Source: Sinorhizobium kostiense (GTDB taxonomy: Bacteria > Pseudomonadota > Alphaproteobacteria > Rhizobiales > Rhizobiaceae). From it: DNA of 64,000 bases. Below the pieces are notes generated by a model. The model was given only the letters and a program-made list of their open reading frames with translations, searched no databases and was not told the origin of the DNA. Where the stretch lies: the NCBI RefSeq assembly GCF_017874595.1, contig NZ_JAGILA010000005.1:1-64000 (forward strand), given 5' to 3'. How positions within the stretch are numbered: the first letter of the stretch is position 1; the number at the start of each line of letters is the position of its first letter. This document shows positions 30,835 to 38,975 of this stretch, one piece after another. The position numbers were made by a program, and so were the translations under genes.

Positions 30835-31392
30835 CTACGGCTGCAGCTCGACATCCCAATAGAGATAGTCCATCCAGCTTTCATGCAGATGGTTCGGCGG
30901 GAAGAGCCGGCCATTGTTGTGCAGGTCCTGCACGGTTGGCTGGTAGGGCTTTTGGTGGGGGAACATATGGGCGTGCTTCGGCAGCTTGCTTCCCTTGCGT
31001 AAATTGCAGGGCGAACAGGCCGCCACCACATTATCCCAGGTCGTCTGGCCGCCATGGGCCCGCGGTATCACATGGTCGAAGGTCAGATCGTCCGGCGAAC
31101 CGCAATATTGGCACTCGAACTTGTCGCGCAGGAAGACATTGAACCGGGTGAAGGCCGGGTAGCGCGAAGGCTGGACATAGCTCTTCAAGCAGACAACGCT
31201 CGGTAGCCGCATGGAGAAGCTTGGCGACGAGACGGAATGTTCATATTCGGCAAGGATGATGACACGGTCGAGGAAGACCGCCTTGATCGCGTCCTGCCAG
31301 GACCAGAGCGACAAGGGATAATAGCTCAAGGGCCTGTAATCGGCGTTCAAGACAAGCGCCGGAAGGGCCTGAGGTGAGACTGCAATCGTCAA
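30835..31392 (-). CDS. HNH endonuclease family protein
   Basis: A 185-residue protein. The first 90 residues hold LVLNADYRPLSYYPLSLWSWQDAI, conserved in this chromosomal HNH family. The nuclease motif is CQYCG...LTFDHVIPRAHGG...DNVVAACSPCNLRKG (about 115-157), with both CxxC pairs and the DH intact. It starts at a TTG: AGGAG lies 9 bp upstream of it and 3 bp from another TTG two codons earlier, so I chose the inner one. The biological role is unknown; it is not tied to a mobile element or restriction system here. Confidence 0.88.
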   Translation of the reverse strand: MTIAVSPQALPALVLNADYRPLSYYPLSLWSWQDAIKAVFLDRVIILAEYEHSVSSPSFSMRLPSVVCLKSYVQPSRYPAFTRFNVFLRDKFECQYCGSPDDLTFDHVIPRAHGGQTTWDNVVAACSPCNLRKGSKLPKHAHMFPHQKPYQPTVQDLHNNGRLFPPNHLHESWMDYLYWDVELQP

Positions 31393-31500
31393 GCGCAATT
31401 TCTCCTGATCGATTCGGCATCTGCACCTTCTATATTAGGCGCGTTGCAACAGGATTGTGAAGCCACAAAGAAAAACTCGAGAAGGGATTCGCTTTTTTCT

Positions 31501-32148
31501 TCAAGGCGTCACGGGGAGCGCGTCGCGCCGCATTTCCTGGGCGTAATAGGCCCAGAAGAGCCGTGCGGCGACGCTGCGCCAGGGCGACCAGATGACAGCA
31601 AGCGAATCGACCTCGCTTGCTGTCGGGCGGAGTTCGAAGCCGAGCGCATGACCGACGGCGTTCTGCAGTGCCACGTCTCCGGAAGGAAAGACGTCCGGAT
31701 GCCCTGCGCAGAAGAGCAGATAGACCTCAGCCGTCCAGCGGCCCACGCCTTTGATCGCGGTCAGCTCGAGAATTGCCGCCGGCGCTTCTCTGTCGCAGAT
31801 GGCATCGAGGTCGATTTCGCCGGCACCGGCAGCGGCCGCGACACGACGCAACGTGTCGGCCTTTGCCCGCGAGAGCCCGAACTGCCTGCAATCGTCGTCG
31901 GTCAGCGACAACACGGCGGCGGCGCTGATCTCGCCAAGCGAGCCCTCCATTCGCTTCCAGATCGCAGCGGCGCTCGCCTTCGAAACCATCTGAGAGACGA
32001 TGATGTTGGCAAGGCCGCGATAGCCAGGCTCGGCTCGCCTAAGCGGCACCGGCCCGGCCTTGTCGATGACGTGTTCCAGGCGGGCGTCGAGCATGAGGAG
32101 GCCGGCCAGGCCAGCTTCGATATCCTCGTGTGTCCGGATGATCCGCAT
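31501..32148 (-). CDS. DNA-3-methyladenine glycosylase II family protein
   Basis: Base-excision repair glycosylase of 215 residues, in the AlkA/HhH-GPD superfamily. The helix-hairpin-helix is IKGVGRWTAEVYLLF (about 130-144) and the catalytic Asp lies in FPSGDVALQ, about 10 residues later. It lacks the N-terminal domain of full-length E. coli AlkA, as is usual in this short class. The start is MRIIRTHED; the longer frame overlaps the gluQ promoter. It diverges from gluQ. Confidence 0.9.
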   Translation of the reverse strand: MRIIRTHEDIEAGLAGLLMLDARLEHVIDKAGPVPLRRAEPGYRGLANIIVSQMVSKASAAAIWKRMEGSLGEISAAAVLSLTDDDCRQFGLSRAKADTLRRVAAAAGAGEIDLDAICDREAPAAILELTAIKGVGRWTAEVYLLFCAGHPDVFPSGDVALQNAVGHALGFELRPTASEVDSLAVIWSPWRSVAARLFWAYYAQEMRRDALPVTP

Positions 32149-32245
32149 GCGACCTCCACTGCATGTGTCCCTTCTGCGTCTGGAAAGGACGCACGGCTGT
32201 AGAAAGCGGATGACCTTTATACCGCTTCCGTGCAAAAGGAACACG

Positions 32246-33172
32246 ATGCCGATTGAACGACCGGAACAACCCGTATTCCGCTTTGCGCCGAGCCCGAACG
32301 GTCGGCTGCATCTTGGCCACGCGCTCTCGGCGATCGTGAATCACGACATGGCGGCCGCAATGGGCGGGCGCTTTCTCGTTCGTATCGAGGACATCGACCG
32401 AACCCGCTGCCGTCCGGAATTCGAGAGGGCCATTTTCGAGGATCTGACCTGGCTCGGCCTCGCCTGGGAAGAGCCGATCCGCCGCCAATCCGATCATCTC
32501 GATCTCTACGCGGCAGCGCTCGAGCGGCTGAAGGAGATGGGGCTTGTTTATCCCTCTGTCATGAGCCGCGGCGAGATCAAGGCGATGGTGGCAGCAGCGG
32601 AAGTGACGGGAGAGCCTTGGCCGCGCGACCCCGATGGAAGTCCGCTTTATCCCGGCCGCGAGCGTGAGCTGTCGCAAGCCGCGCAGGCGGAGCTTTCGGC
32701 GACGGGCGGCGCCCATGCCTGGCGCATCGATGTCGCCAAAGCTGTGGCGCGCGTTGGCGAATCGCTTACATGGCGGGAAACGGGAGCAGGGCCTTCAGGA
32801 GAAAGCGAGCTGATCGCAGCCGATCCCACCGTTTGGGGTGACGTCACCCTCTCGCGCTCCGATGCGCCTTCGAGCTACCATCTTTCGGTCGTCATCGATG
32901 ACGCTCTGCAGGGCGTGACTCATGTCGTGCGCGGCCGCGATCTTTACCATGCAACCTCCATCCACCGTCTGCTGCAGCGGCTTCTCGACCTGCCGGAGCC
33001 CGTCTATCACCACCATCGTCTGGTCCTCGGGCCGGACGGACGGAAACTTTCGAAAAGCAACGGAGACACTGGCATTGCTGCGCTGAGAGCGGCCGGGCAC
33101 GAACCGGCCGACATCCGCGCGATGCTTTTGTGCCCCGAGGAGAGCAAAATTCCAGAAAATGCACGGCGCTGA
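32246..33172 (+). CDS. gluQ: Glutamyl-Q tRNA(Asp) synthetase
   Basis: A 308-residue truncated paralogue of glutamyl-tRNA synthetase, lacking the anticodon-binding half. It attaches glutamate to the queuosine of tRNA(Asp). The class I signatures are FAPSPNGRLHLGHAL (residues 12-26) and KLSKSNGD. The Cys pair that normally binds zinc before SRGEI is replaced (YPSVMSRGEI), so this copy probably lacks the metal. The start ATG has AAGGA at good spacing. A preQ0 transporter gene is also in this window, which fits queuosine use. Confidence 0.92.
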   Translation: MPIERPEQPVFRFAPSPNGRLHLGHALSAIVNHDMAAAMGGRFLVRIEDIDRTRCRPEFERAIFEDLTWLGLAWEEPIRRQSDHLDLYAAALERLKEMGLVYPSVMSRGEIKAMVAAAEVTGEPWPRDPDGSPLYPGRERELSQAAQAELSATGGAHAWRIDVAKAVARVGESLTWRETGAGPSGESELIAADPTVWGDVTLSRSDAPSSYHLSVVIDDALQGVTHVVRGRDLYHATSIHRLLQRLLDLPEPVYHHHRLVLGPDGRKLSKSNGDTGIAALRAAGHEPADIRAMLLCPEESKIPENARR

Positions 33173-33175
33173 AGA

Positions 33176-33278
33176 CTACAGCACCGCGCGTCTTATCAGA
33201 CGCGCAAAGGTCGCTGTAGCCCTTTGAATCGCTGCATGTCTTTGTCTTAAATCGAGATCGATTTAAGGAGACATGCAG
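33176..33278 (+). repeat. Interspersed palindromic repeat, copy 2
   Basis: Two palindromes in tandem lie between gluQ and the YihY gene. The first runs CTACAGC...GCTGTAG around CGCGTCT-tatc-AGACGCG. The second runs CTGCATGTC...GACATGCAG around TTAAATCGAGATCGATTTAA. This is the clearest of the six copies. Confidence 0.8.
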
Positions 33279-33285
33279 TAGCGGG

Positions 33286-34185
33286 TCACTCGCCTCGCGT
33301 CTGAAACCGGCGCTTGACCATGCGCTTCACCCTGAATTTGATGATTGCTGCGTTTATCTCGGCGCCGATAATGAAAATAGCACCGATCATGTAGAGAAAG
33401 ACGAGCACGATCACGATCGAGGCGAGACCCGCATAGGTCGCGACATAGGTGGAGAATGCGGCAAGGTAAGACGCAAAGGCATAGGCGCCGATCGACCACA
33501 GAAGCAATGTGAGGGTCACGCCGGGCAGCACGTCCATCACATTGCGATGACCGTCCGGCAGCCAGAGGTGGGAGACAAGCAGCCCCGCGGTCAGCATCAC
33601 CAGTACCAATGCCAGCCCCCAATTATCGACGGTGGCCAGGACATTGCTGAGCCACGGCAGCCACTGGTCGGCGTTGCGAACCGCAAGCGGTACGGCCACG
33701 AGCAGGATGCTGAGGGCGGCGAGAACCAGCACGGCGGCAAGCACAAAACCAAGACTCGCGAGCCGCGTTACGTACCAGGGCCGGCTTTCGGAGACGCGAT
33801 AGGCCCTGTTGAGCGCAATCCGCAGCGCCTCCACGCCGTTCGAGGCGAAATAGGCGGCCGCCAGCACCGAGATGGTGAGAATTTCGCCGCGAGGGATGGT
33901 CAGCACTTCTATGATCTCGTCGGCAACCGGCTTCGCAATCGATTCCGGCCAGGCGTCAAAGATCAAGTGGACCGCTGTGTCGGCGAACTGATCGGCGCCA
34001 AGGAAGCTGCCGAGCGCCGTCCCGAAGATCAGGAATGGAAAAACGGCCATCAGCGTTGACAGGGCGACGTGGCTCGCCATGGCCCAGCCGTCGTCTTCGC
34101 TGAAGTGCCAATAGGCGTCGAACGCGACCTTCCAGATGATGCGAAGGATTGCCGGCATCCCGTCTCCAAATTCGCGCGTGAACAC
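33286..34185 (-). CDS. YihY/virulence factor BrkB family membrane protein
   Basis: A 299-residue inner-membrane protein with about six helices. The family opening WHFSEDDGWAMASHVALSTLMAVFPFLIF is clear, as is YVATYAGLASIVIVLVFLYMIGAIFIIGAEINA near the end. The family was once taken for ribonuclease BN and is now of unknown function, perhaps an exporter. Both its ends are flanked by copies of the palindromic repeat. Confidence 0.9.
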   Translation of the reverse strand: MFTREFGDGMPAILRIIWKVAFDAYWHFSEDDGWAMASHVALSTLMAVFPFLIFGTALGSFLGADQFADTAVHLIFDAWPESIAKPVADEIIEVLTIPRGEILTISVLAAAYFASNGVEALRIALNRAYRVSESRPWYVTRLASLGFVLAAVLVLAALSILLVAVPLAVRNADQWLPWLSNVLATVDNWGLALVLVMLTAGLLVSHLWLPDGHRNVMDVLPGVTLTLLLWSIGAYAFASYLAAFSTYVATYAGLASIVIVLVFLYMIGAIFIIGAEINAAIIKFRVKRMVKRRFQTRGE

Positions 34186-34208
34186 TGTCTCAAGTCCCGC
34201 GCAGCCTC

Positions 34209-34302
34209 CTGCATGTCTCCTTGGATCGACTTCGATTTACGGAAAGACATGCAGCAAATCAAAGTGCTACAGCGACCTTTGCGCGTCTGAAGACGCGCTG
34301 CA
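34209..34302 (-). repeat. Interspersed palindromic repeat, copy 3
   Basis: CTGCATGTC...GACATGCAG is followed by CTACAGCGACC and CGCGTCT-ga-AGACGCG. The order is the reverse complement of copy 2, so copies 2 and 3 bracket the YihY gene in inverted orientation. It lies in the short gap before the SDR gene and may overlap that gene's promoter. Confidence 0.8.
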
Positions 34303-34366
34303 CCGTTATTGTATCGCAACGGTGAATATGGGAAACGACGTTCTGATTTCTACAGGAATCAAGTGC

Positions 34367-35200
34367 ATGTCCGATCGCCCCACCATAATCGTCACCGGCT
34401 GCTCTTCCGGGATCGGCGCCTATTGCGCCCGTGCGCTGAAGGCGGATGGTTGGCGCGTCTTTGCCACCGTGCGTCGGCCCGAGGATCAGGTGGCACTGGA
34501 ACTGGAAGGCATCGAGACTTTCATCATGGACTATACCCAGCCGGACACGATCGCCGCGCTGGTCGAAGCGGTGATGGCGCGGACCAGCGGTCGAATCGAC
34601 GCGCTCTTCAACAATGGTGCCTACGGACAGGCTGGTGCCGTAGAGGACTTGCCGACCGAGGCCCTCCGGCTGCAATTCGAGACCAATGTTGTCGGTTGGC
34701 ACGACCTGACGCGCCGCGTCATCCCGGCAATGCGGGCCCGTGGCCACGGCCGCATCGTGCAATGTTCCTCGATTCTCGGCATCGTCCCCTACCGCTGGCG
34801 CGGCGCCTATAACGCCTCGAAATTCGCGCTCGAGGCCCTGTCTCTGACGATGCGGATGGAACTCGCCGGCAGTGGCATCGAGGTGAGCCTGATCGAGCCC
34901 GGTCCGATAAGGTCGAAATTCACCGTAAACGCCCTCACCTATGTCGAGCGCTTCATCGATCGCAAGAATTCCGTCCACCGGGCGGAGTACGAACGTCAGA
35001 TGCGGCGCCTGCGTGGAGACAGCAAACCGGCGAGGGGCAAGCTCGGACCGGATGCCGTCTACCATGTCTTGAAACACGCTTTGACGGCACGCCGTCCGAG
35101 GCCGCATTATATAGTGACGACACCCGCCAAACAGGGCGCACTCCTGAAGAGGCTTCTGCCGGCGGCCCTGTTCTATCGCATCATCGGCCGACTCGGCTGA
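34367..35200 (+). CDS. SDR family NAD(P)-dependent oxidoreductase
   Basis: A 277-residue classical short-chain dehydrogenase. The cofactor motif is TGCSSGIG (residues 9-16), the NNGAYG strand and YNASKFA with catalytic Tyr and Lys (about 144-150) are in place, and LIEPGPIRS follows. The aspartate or arginine choice after strand 2 (TVRRPED) suggests NADP. The ATG of MSDRPTI is used; longer frames run through the repeat. It leads a close-spaced set with the HIG1, PduO and rhomboid genes. Confidence 0.9.
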   Translation: MSDRPTIIVTGCSSGIGAYCARALKADGWRVFATVRRPEDQVALELEGIETFIMDYTQPDTIAALVEAVMARTSGRIDALFNNGAYGQAGAVEDLPTEALRLQFETNVVGWHDLTRRVIPAMRARGHGRIVQCSSILGIVPYRWRGAYNASKFALEALSLTMRMELAGSGIEVSLIEPGPIRSKFTVNALTYVERFIDRKNSVHRAEYERQMRRLRGDSKPARGKLGPDAVYHVLKHALTARRPRPHYIVTTPAKQGALLKRLLPAALFYRIIGRLG

Positions 35201-35220
35201 TCGAGAAAAGGAATAACGCC

Positions 35221-35424
35221 ATGCCCAGTTTCCTCACCGCCGTGACACTGTTCGTCATGGGCCTGGTCGTGATCGTGCTGATCCGTGGTCTGTTGAACAT
35301 GGCCCGGCGCGGCAGCGGCAACACCTCGAACAAGCTGATGCAGGCCCGCATCGTGTTCCAGGCGATTGCCCTCGTGCTGATCATGTTGACGCTGTGGGTC
35401 ACCGGCGGCGGGCGTCCGAGCTGA
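35221..35424 (+). CDS. HIG1 domain, twin transmembrane protein
   Basis: A 67-residue protein with two membrane helices (about 5-25 and 44-62) joined by a basic loop containing the HIG1 hallmark of small polar residues and QARIVFQA. HIG1 proteins are known as respiratory supercomplex or cytochrome oxidase factors in mitochondria and in alphaproteobacteria. A 20-bp gap before and 15-bp gap after place it in one operon with the SDR and PduO genes. Confidence 0.85.
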   Translation: MPSFLTAVTLFVMGLVVIVLIRGLLNMARRGSGNTSNKLMQARIVFQAIALVLIMLTLWVTGGGRPS

Positions 35425-35439
35425 GAGCGCGGGTCAGTG

Positions 35440-36018
35440 ATGGTCAGACTCAACAAGATTTATACCAGGACCGGTGATAACGGGACGACCGGGCTCGTCA
35501 GCGGTCCGCGCCGCTCGAAAAGCGATCTCCGGGTCGAGGCCTATGGGAGCGTAGACGAGACGAACGCCTTCCTCGGCCTTGCGCGCCAGCACACGGCAGC
35601 ATCGGCCGAGATGGACGCGATGCTAATGCGCGTCCAAAACGATCTCTTCGATCTCGGCGCGGATCTAGCGACTCCCGAGACCGGCGAAAAGCCGGCTTAC
35701 GAACCGCTGCGGATCGTCGCAGCCCAGGTCGAGCGACTCGAGGGCGAGATCGACCGATTGAACGCCGAACTCGAACCCTTGCGATCCTTCGTGCTGCCCG
35801 CCGGGAGCGCGGCCGCCGCGGCGCTGCATGCCGCCCGAACCGTTGCCAGGCGCGCCGAACGGCAGATGGTGGCGCTCGCGGAGACGGAAGGCGAGGCCGT
35901 CAGCCGCGAGGCGATCGCCTATATCAACCGGCTCTCCGATTTCCTGTTCGTCGCCGCCCGCTGGGTAAACGACAAGGGGCGCGCCGACGTGCTTTGGGTT
36001 CCGGGCAAGAATAGATAA
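35440..36018 (+). CDS. Cob(I)alamin adenosyltransferase, PduO type
   Basis: Makes adenosylcobalamin from cob(I)alamin and ATP. The 192-residue protein shows the PduO-family ATP loop YTRTGDNGTTGLVSG at the start (residues 8-22), EAYGSVDETNAFLG, and the C-terminal INRLSDFLFVAARWVN. It is the last step of cobalamin coenzyme synthesis; cobT at the right edge is an earlier step. The start is the ATG just after an in-frame GTG. Confidence 0.93.
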   Translation: MVRLNKIYTRTGDNGTTGLVSGPRRSKSDLRVEAYGSVDETNAFLGLARQHTAASAEMDAMLMRVQNDLFDLGADLATPETGEKPAYEPLRIVAAQVERLEGEIDRLNAELEPLRSFVLPAGSAAAAALHAARTVARRAERQMVALAETEGEAVSREAIAYINRLSDFLFVAARWVNDKGRADVLWVPGKNR

Positions 36019-36051
36019 GGTCGCGCAGAAAGACGCGTTTCGGGAGGTCGC

Positions 36052-36843
36052 ATGTTCATACCGCTTCATGACCGGAACGACCTGAAGCATATCGAAATGC
36101 AATATGTGACGGTCGCGCTGATCGCCTTGAATTTCCTTGCCTGGTTCCTCACGGGACCGATCGCCACCGAAGAGTTCGCCAACGCAGCCGTACTCGGCTT
36201 CGGTTACATCCCCGCGATCGTTTTCGATTACGCCATCCTTGACCCGGCCCTCGTCTTTGTCCCTGACGAATTTACCTTCGTCACCTACTCGTTCCTGCAT
36301 GGCGACATCTCGCACCTGGCTATGAACATGCTGTTTCTCTGGGTGTTCGGCGACAATGTCGAAGACGCGCTCGGCCACTTCCGCTTTCTCATTTTCTACC
36401 TCCTCACCGCTGCCGCCGGCGCGCTTGCGCATGGGCTCATCGACCCCGCCTCGGAAGCGCCGCTCATCGGCGCTTCCGGTGCCGTTTCCGGAGTCGTCGC
36501 CGCCTATTTCCTCTTGCATCCAAAGGTACGGGTCTGGGTGCTCGTGCTGTTCCGCATACCGCTGCCGCTGCCGGCCGCCATCCCCCTCGCTTTCTGGATC
36601 GGCCAGCAATTCTTCATGTTCTTCGCCGAGCCGAATGGCGGCGTCTCCTGGAGCGCCCATGTCGGCGGAATAATCGCTGGGCTCTTGCTTGTGGTCATTT
36701 TGCGACGACCCGGCGTTCCGCTTTTCGACCGCACGATCGTCACACCCCGCGCCGTCGAACATGAATTCGAGCCCATCGAGGGTACGACCACTCCCCTGCC
36801 AGGCCGCAAGAAGCCTCCGGTTCCGTGGGGTCGCCCGACCTGA
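36052..36843 (+). CDS. Rhomboid family intramembrane serine protease
   Basis: A 263-residue integral membrane protease with six or seven helices. The catalytic Ser lies in GASGAVSG (about residue 143) and the catalytic His in SWSAHVGGIIAGL (about 203). The HGDISHLAMNMLFLWVFGDNVED stretch contains the conserved His and Asn of the oxyanion site. The cytoplasmic tail is Pro-rich. Substrates are unknown. It lies 33 bp after the PduO gene, perhaps co-transcribed. Confidence 0.93.
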   Translation: MFIPLHDRNDLKHIEMQYVTVALIALNFLAWFLTGPIATEEFANAAVLGFGYIPAIVFDYAILDPALVFVPDEFTFVTYSFLHGDISHLAMNMLFLWVFGDNVEDALGHFRFLIFYLLTAAAGALAHGLIDPASEAPLIGASGAVSGVVAAYFLLHPKVRVWVLVLFRIPLPLPAAIPLAFWIGQQFFMFFAEPNGGVSWSAHVGGIIAGLLLVVILRRPGVPLFDRTIVTPRAVEHEFEPIEGTTTPLPGRKKPPVPWGRPT

Positions 36844-36966
36844 GTGCACGGGCACGAACTTTTCTTTAAAGCAGAATATGACGTAAACTCAATGGATTGC
36901 TGGCGCAAACATGCGCTTCCTCCCAAGGCGCTGCCCAACGCGTCTGCCGCTTGCCACGGTCGTTAG

Positions 36967-36980
36967 TTACGTGTACGTAA
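36967..36980. promoter_or_regulatory. TTACGT-GT-ACGTAA palindrome before etfB, candidate operator
   Basis: A perfect 6-bp inverted repeat with 2-bp spacer lies 151 bp before the etfB ATG, followed by a partial repeat AACGTTAA. The pattern resembles TTTACGT/ACGTAAA sites described for MerR-type LiuR regulators of fatty and branched-chain acid breakdown. That link comes from memory and is not shown here. The rest of the 288-bp gap holds no gene I can support. Confidence 0.4.
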
Positions 36981-37131
36981 ACGTTAATTGATCTGCCGGA
37001 CCTTTATCGCTCTCGCTTCGAAGTCCGCGATTGTAATTGGAGAAAAAACGCGTATCGATGTCGCCAACCGACAATCAGGCCGCTCTGTTAAGGCGCATTT
37101 TCCTGCGAAAGTTCCTGGAGGGAAAGTATCC

Positions 37132-37881
37132 ATGAAAATCCTAGTCACGGTGAAACGGGTCGTCGATTTCAACGTCAAGATCCGGGTGAAGGCGGACGGC
37201 ACGGGCGTCGAGCTTGCCAATGTGAAGATGTCGATGAACCCGTTCGACGAGATCTCGGTCGAAGAAGCTCTGAGGCTCAAGGAAGCCGGCAAGGCGAGCG
37301 AAGTCGTCGTCGTCTCGATCGGCCCGGCCAAGGCGGAAGAGACGCTGCGCACCGCACTTGCCATGGGTGCCGACCGGGCGATCCTCGTCGAGACCGAGGA
37401 CCAGGTCGAGCCGCTCGCCGTCGCCAAGATCGTCAAGGGCGTTGCCGAGGCCGAACAGCCGGGGCTGATCATCGTCGGCAAGCAGGCGATCGACGACGAT
37501 TCGAACCAGACCGGCCAGATGCTGTCGGCACTCTTGGGCTGGCCGCAGGGCACCTTCGCCTCCAAGGTCGAGATCGGCGACGGCAAGGTCAACGTCACCC
37601 GCGAGGTCGACGGCGGCCTGCAGACGGTGGAACTGAAGCTGCCGGCGGTGGTCACCACCGATCTGCGTCTGAACGAGCCGCGCTATGCCTCGCTGCCGAA
37701 CATCATGAAGGCGAAGAAGAAGCCGCTCGACAAGAAGTCGCCGGCCGATTTCGGCGTCGACACGCGCCCGCGGTTGAAAGTGTTGAAGACGGAAGAGCCG
37801 TCGGGCCGCAAGGCCGGCATCAAGGTCAAGTCGGTCGCCGAGCTCGTCGAGAAGCTCAAGACCGAAGCCGGCGTCCTGTAA
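37132..37881 (+). CDS. etfB: Electron transfer flavoprotein subunit beta
   Basis: Beta subunit (249 residues) of the soluble ETF heterodimer, which carries electrons from acyl-CoA and other dehydrogenases to ETF-quinone oxidoreductase; it binds AMP. The opening [20 protein letters not shown] and the AMP region [17 protein letters not shown] (about residue 115-131) are typical. A GGAGGGAAAG precedes the ATG. It is followed by etfA after 24 bp. Confidence 0.97.
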   Translation: MKILVTVKRVVDFNVKIRVKADGTGVELANVKMSMNPFDEISVEEALRLKEAGKASEVVVVSIGPAKAEETLRTALAMGADRAILVETEDQVEPLAVAKIVKGVAEAEQPGLIIVGKQAIDDDSNQTGQMLSALLGWPQGTFASKVEIGDGKVNVTREVDGGLQTVELKLPAVVTTDLRLNEPRYASLPNIMKAKKKPLDKKSPADFGVDTRPRLKVLKTEEPSGRKAGIKVKSVAELVEKLKTEAGVL

Positions 37882-37905
37882 GTTCTAGGAAAGGGAAATT
37901 TCATC

Positions 37906-38835
37906 ATGGCCATTCTGCTACTGGCTGACCACGACAACAGCCACCTTTCCGATCAGACCGCAAAGGCGCTGACGGCTGCCCAAAAGATCGGCTCCGACGT
38001 GCATGTGCTCGTCGCCGGCTCGAACGTCAAGGCGATCGCCGAAGAGGCCGCCAGGCTCTCCGGCGTGTCCAAGGTGCTTGTCGCCGAGGATGCAAGCCTT
38101 GCCAACAATCTCGCCGAGCCGCTGGCGGCGACGATCGTCTCGCTTGCCGGCAGCTACGACACGATAATCACCGCCGCCACCTCGGTCGGCAAGAACGTCA
38201 TGCCGCGGGTGGCCGCCCTGCTCGACGTCGCGCAGGTATCCGAAATTATCGAGGTCGTCTCCGCCGACACTTATCGGCGGCCGATCTATGCCGGCAATGC
38301 CATCCAGACTGTGCAGACGAGCGAACCGAAGAAGGTCATCACCGTCCGCACCGCCTCCTTCGCCGCCGCTCCCGAGGGTGGCTCGGCCGCGATCGAGACG
38401 GTATCGGCAGCGGCCGATCCGGGCCTTTCGAGCCACATTTCCGATGCGCTCTCCTCCTCCGACCGCCCGGAACTAACCTCGGCGAAGATCATCATCTCCG
38501 GCGGCCGAGCGCTCGGCTCCTCGGAGAAGTTCAAGGAAGTGATCCTGCCGGTCGCCGACAAGCTCGGTGCTGCCGTCGGCGCCTCGCGCGCTGCCGTCGA
38601 CGCCGGCTATGCGCCGAACGACTGGCAGGTCGGCCAGACCGGCAAGGTGGTCGCGCCCGACCTCTACATCGCCTGCGGCATCTCCGGCGCCATCCAGCAC
38701 TTGGCTGGCATGAAGGATTCCAAGGTGATCGTCGCCATAAATAAGGACGAGGAAGCGCCGATCTTCCAGGTCGCCGATTACGGTCTCGTCGCCGATCTCT
38801 TCGATGTGCTGCCGGAGCTCGAAAAGGCGCTCTAG
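37906..38835 (+). CDS. etfA: Electron transfer flavoprotein subunit alpha
   Basis: FAD-binding alpha subunit of ETF, 309 residues. The conserved C-terminal FAD signature reads [36 protein letters not shown] in pieces (about 250-285). [12 protein letters not shown] and [22 protein letters not shown] are the other FAD-domain motifs. A strong terminator follows, so etfBA forms a closed operon ahead of hbd. Confidence 0.97.
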   Translation: MAILLLADHDNSHLSDQTAKALTAAQKIGSDVHVLVAGSNVKAIAEEAARLSGVSKVLVAEDASLANNLAEPLAATIVSLAGSYDTIITAATSVGKNVMPRVAALLDVAQVSEIIEVVSADTYRRPIYAGNAIQTVQTSEPKKVITVRTASFAAAPEGGSAAIETVSAAADPGLSSHISDALSSSDRPELTSAKIIISGGRALGSSEKFKEVILPVADKLGAAVGASRAAVDAGYAPNDWQVGQTGKVVAPDLYIACGISGAIQHLAGMKDSKVIVAINKDEEAPIFQVADYGLVADLFDVLPELEKAL

Positions 38836-38890
38836 CGCTGCGGGTGCCACGAAAAAGCTGGAAAAACCGCCGGCTTGGCATTAACAATCT

Positions 38891-38923
38891 TACCGGGTCG
38901 GCCCGACCGGCCCGGTATTTTTT
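38891..38923 (+). terminator. Intrinsic terminator after etfA
   Basis: TACCGGGTCGG pairs with CCGGCCCGGTA apart from one mismatch, with a short loop, followed by ATTTTTTG. It lies about 55 bp after the etfA stop and separates etfBA from hbd. Confidence 0.85.
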
Positions 38924-38975
38924 GTGGTTTCCGCAGCGCGACTGCTGAAGCCCCTGAGGATGGATGTTCGCTTCA

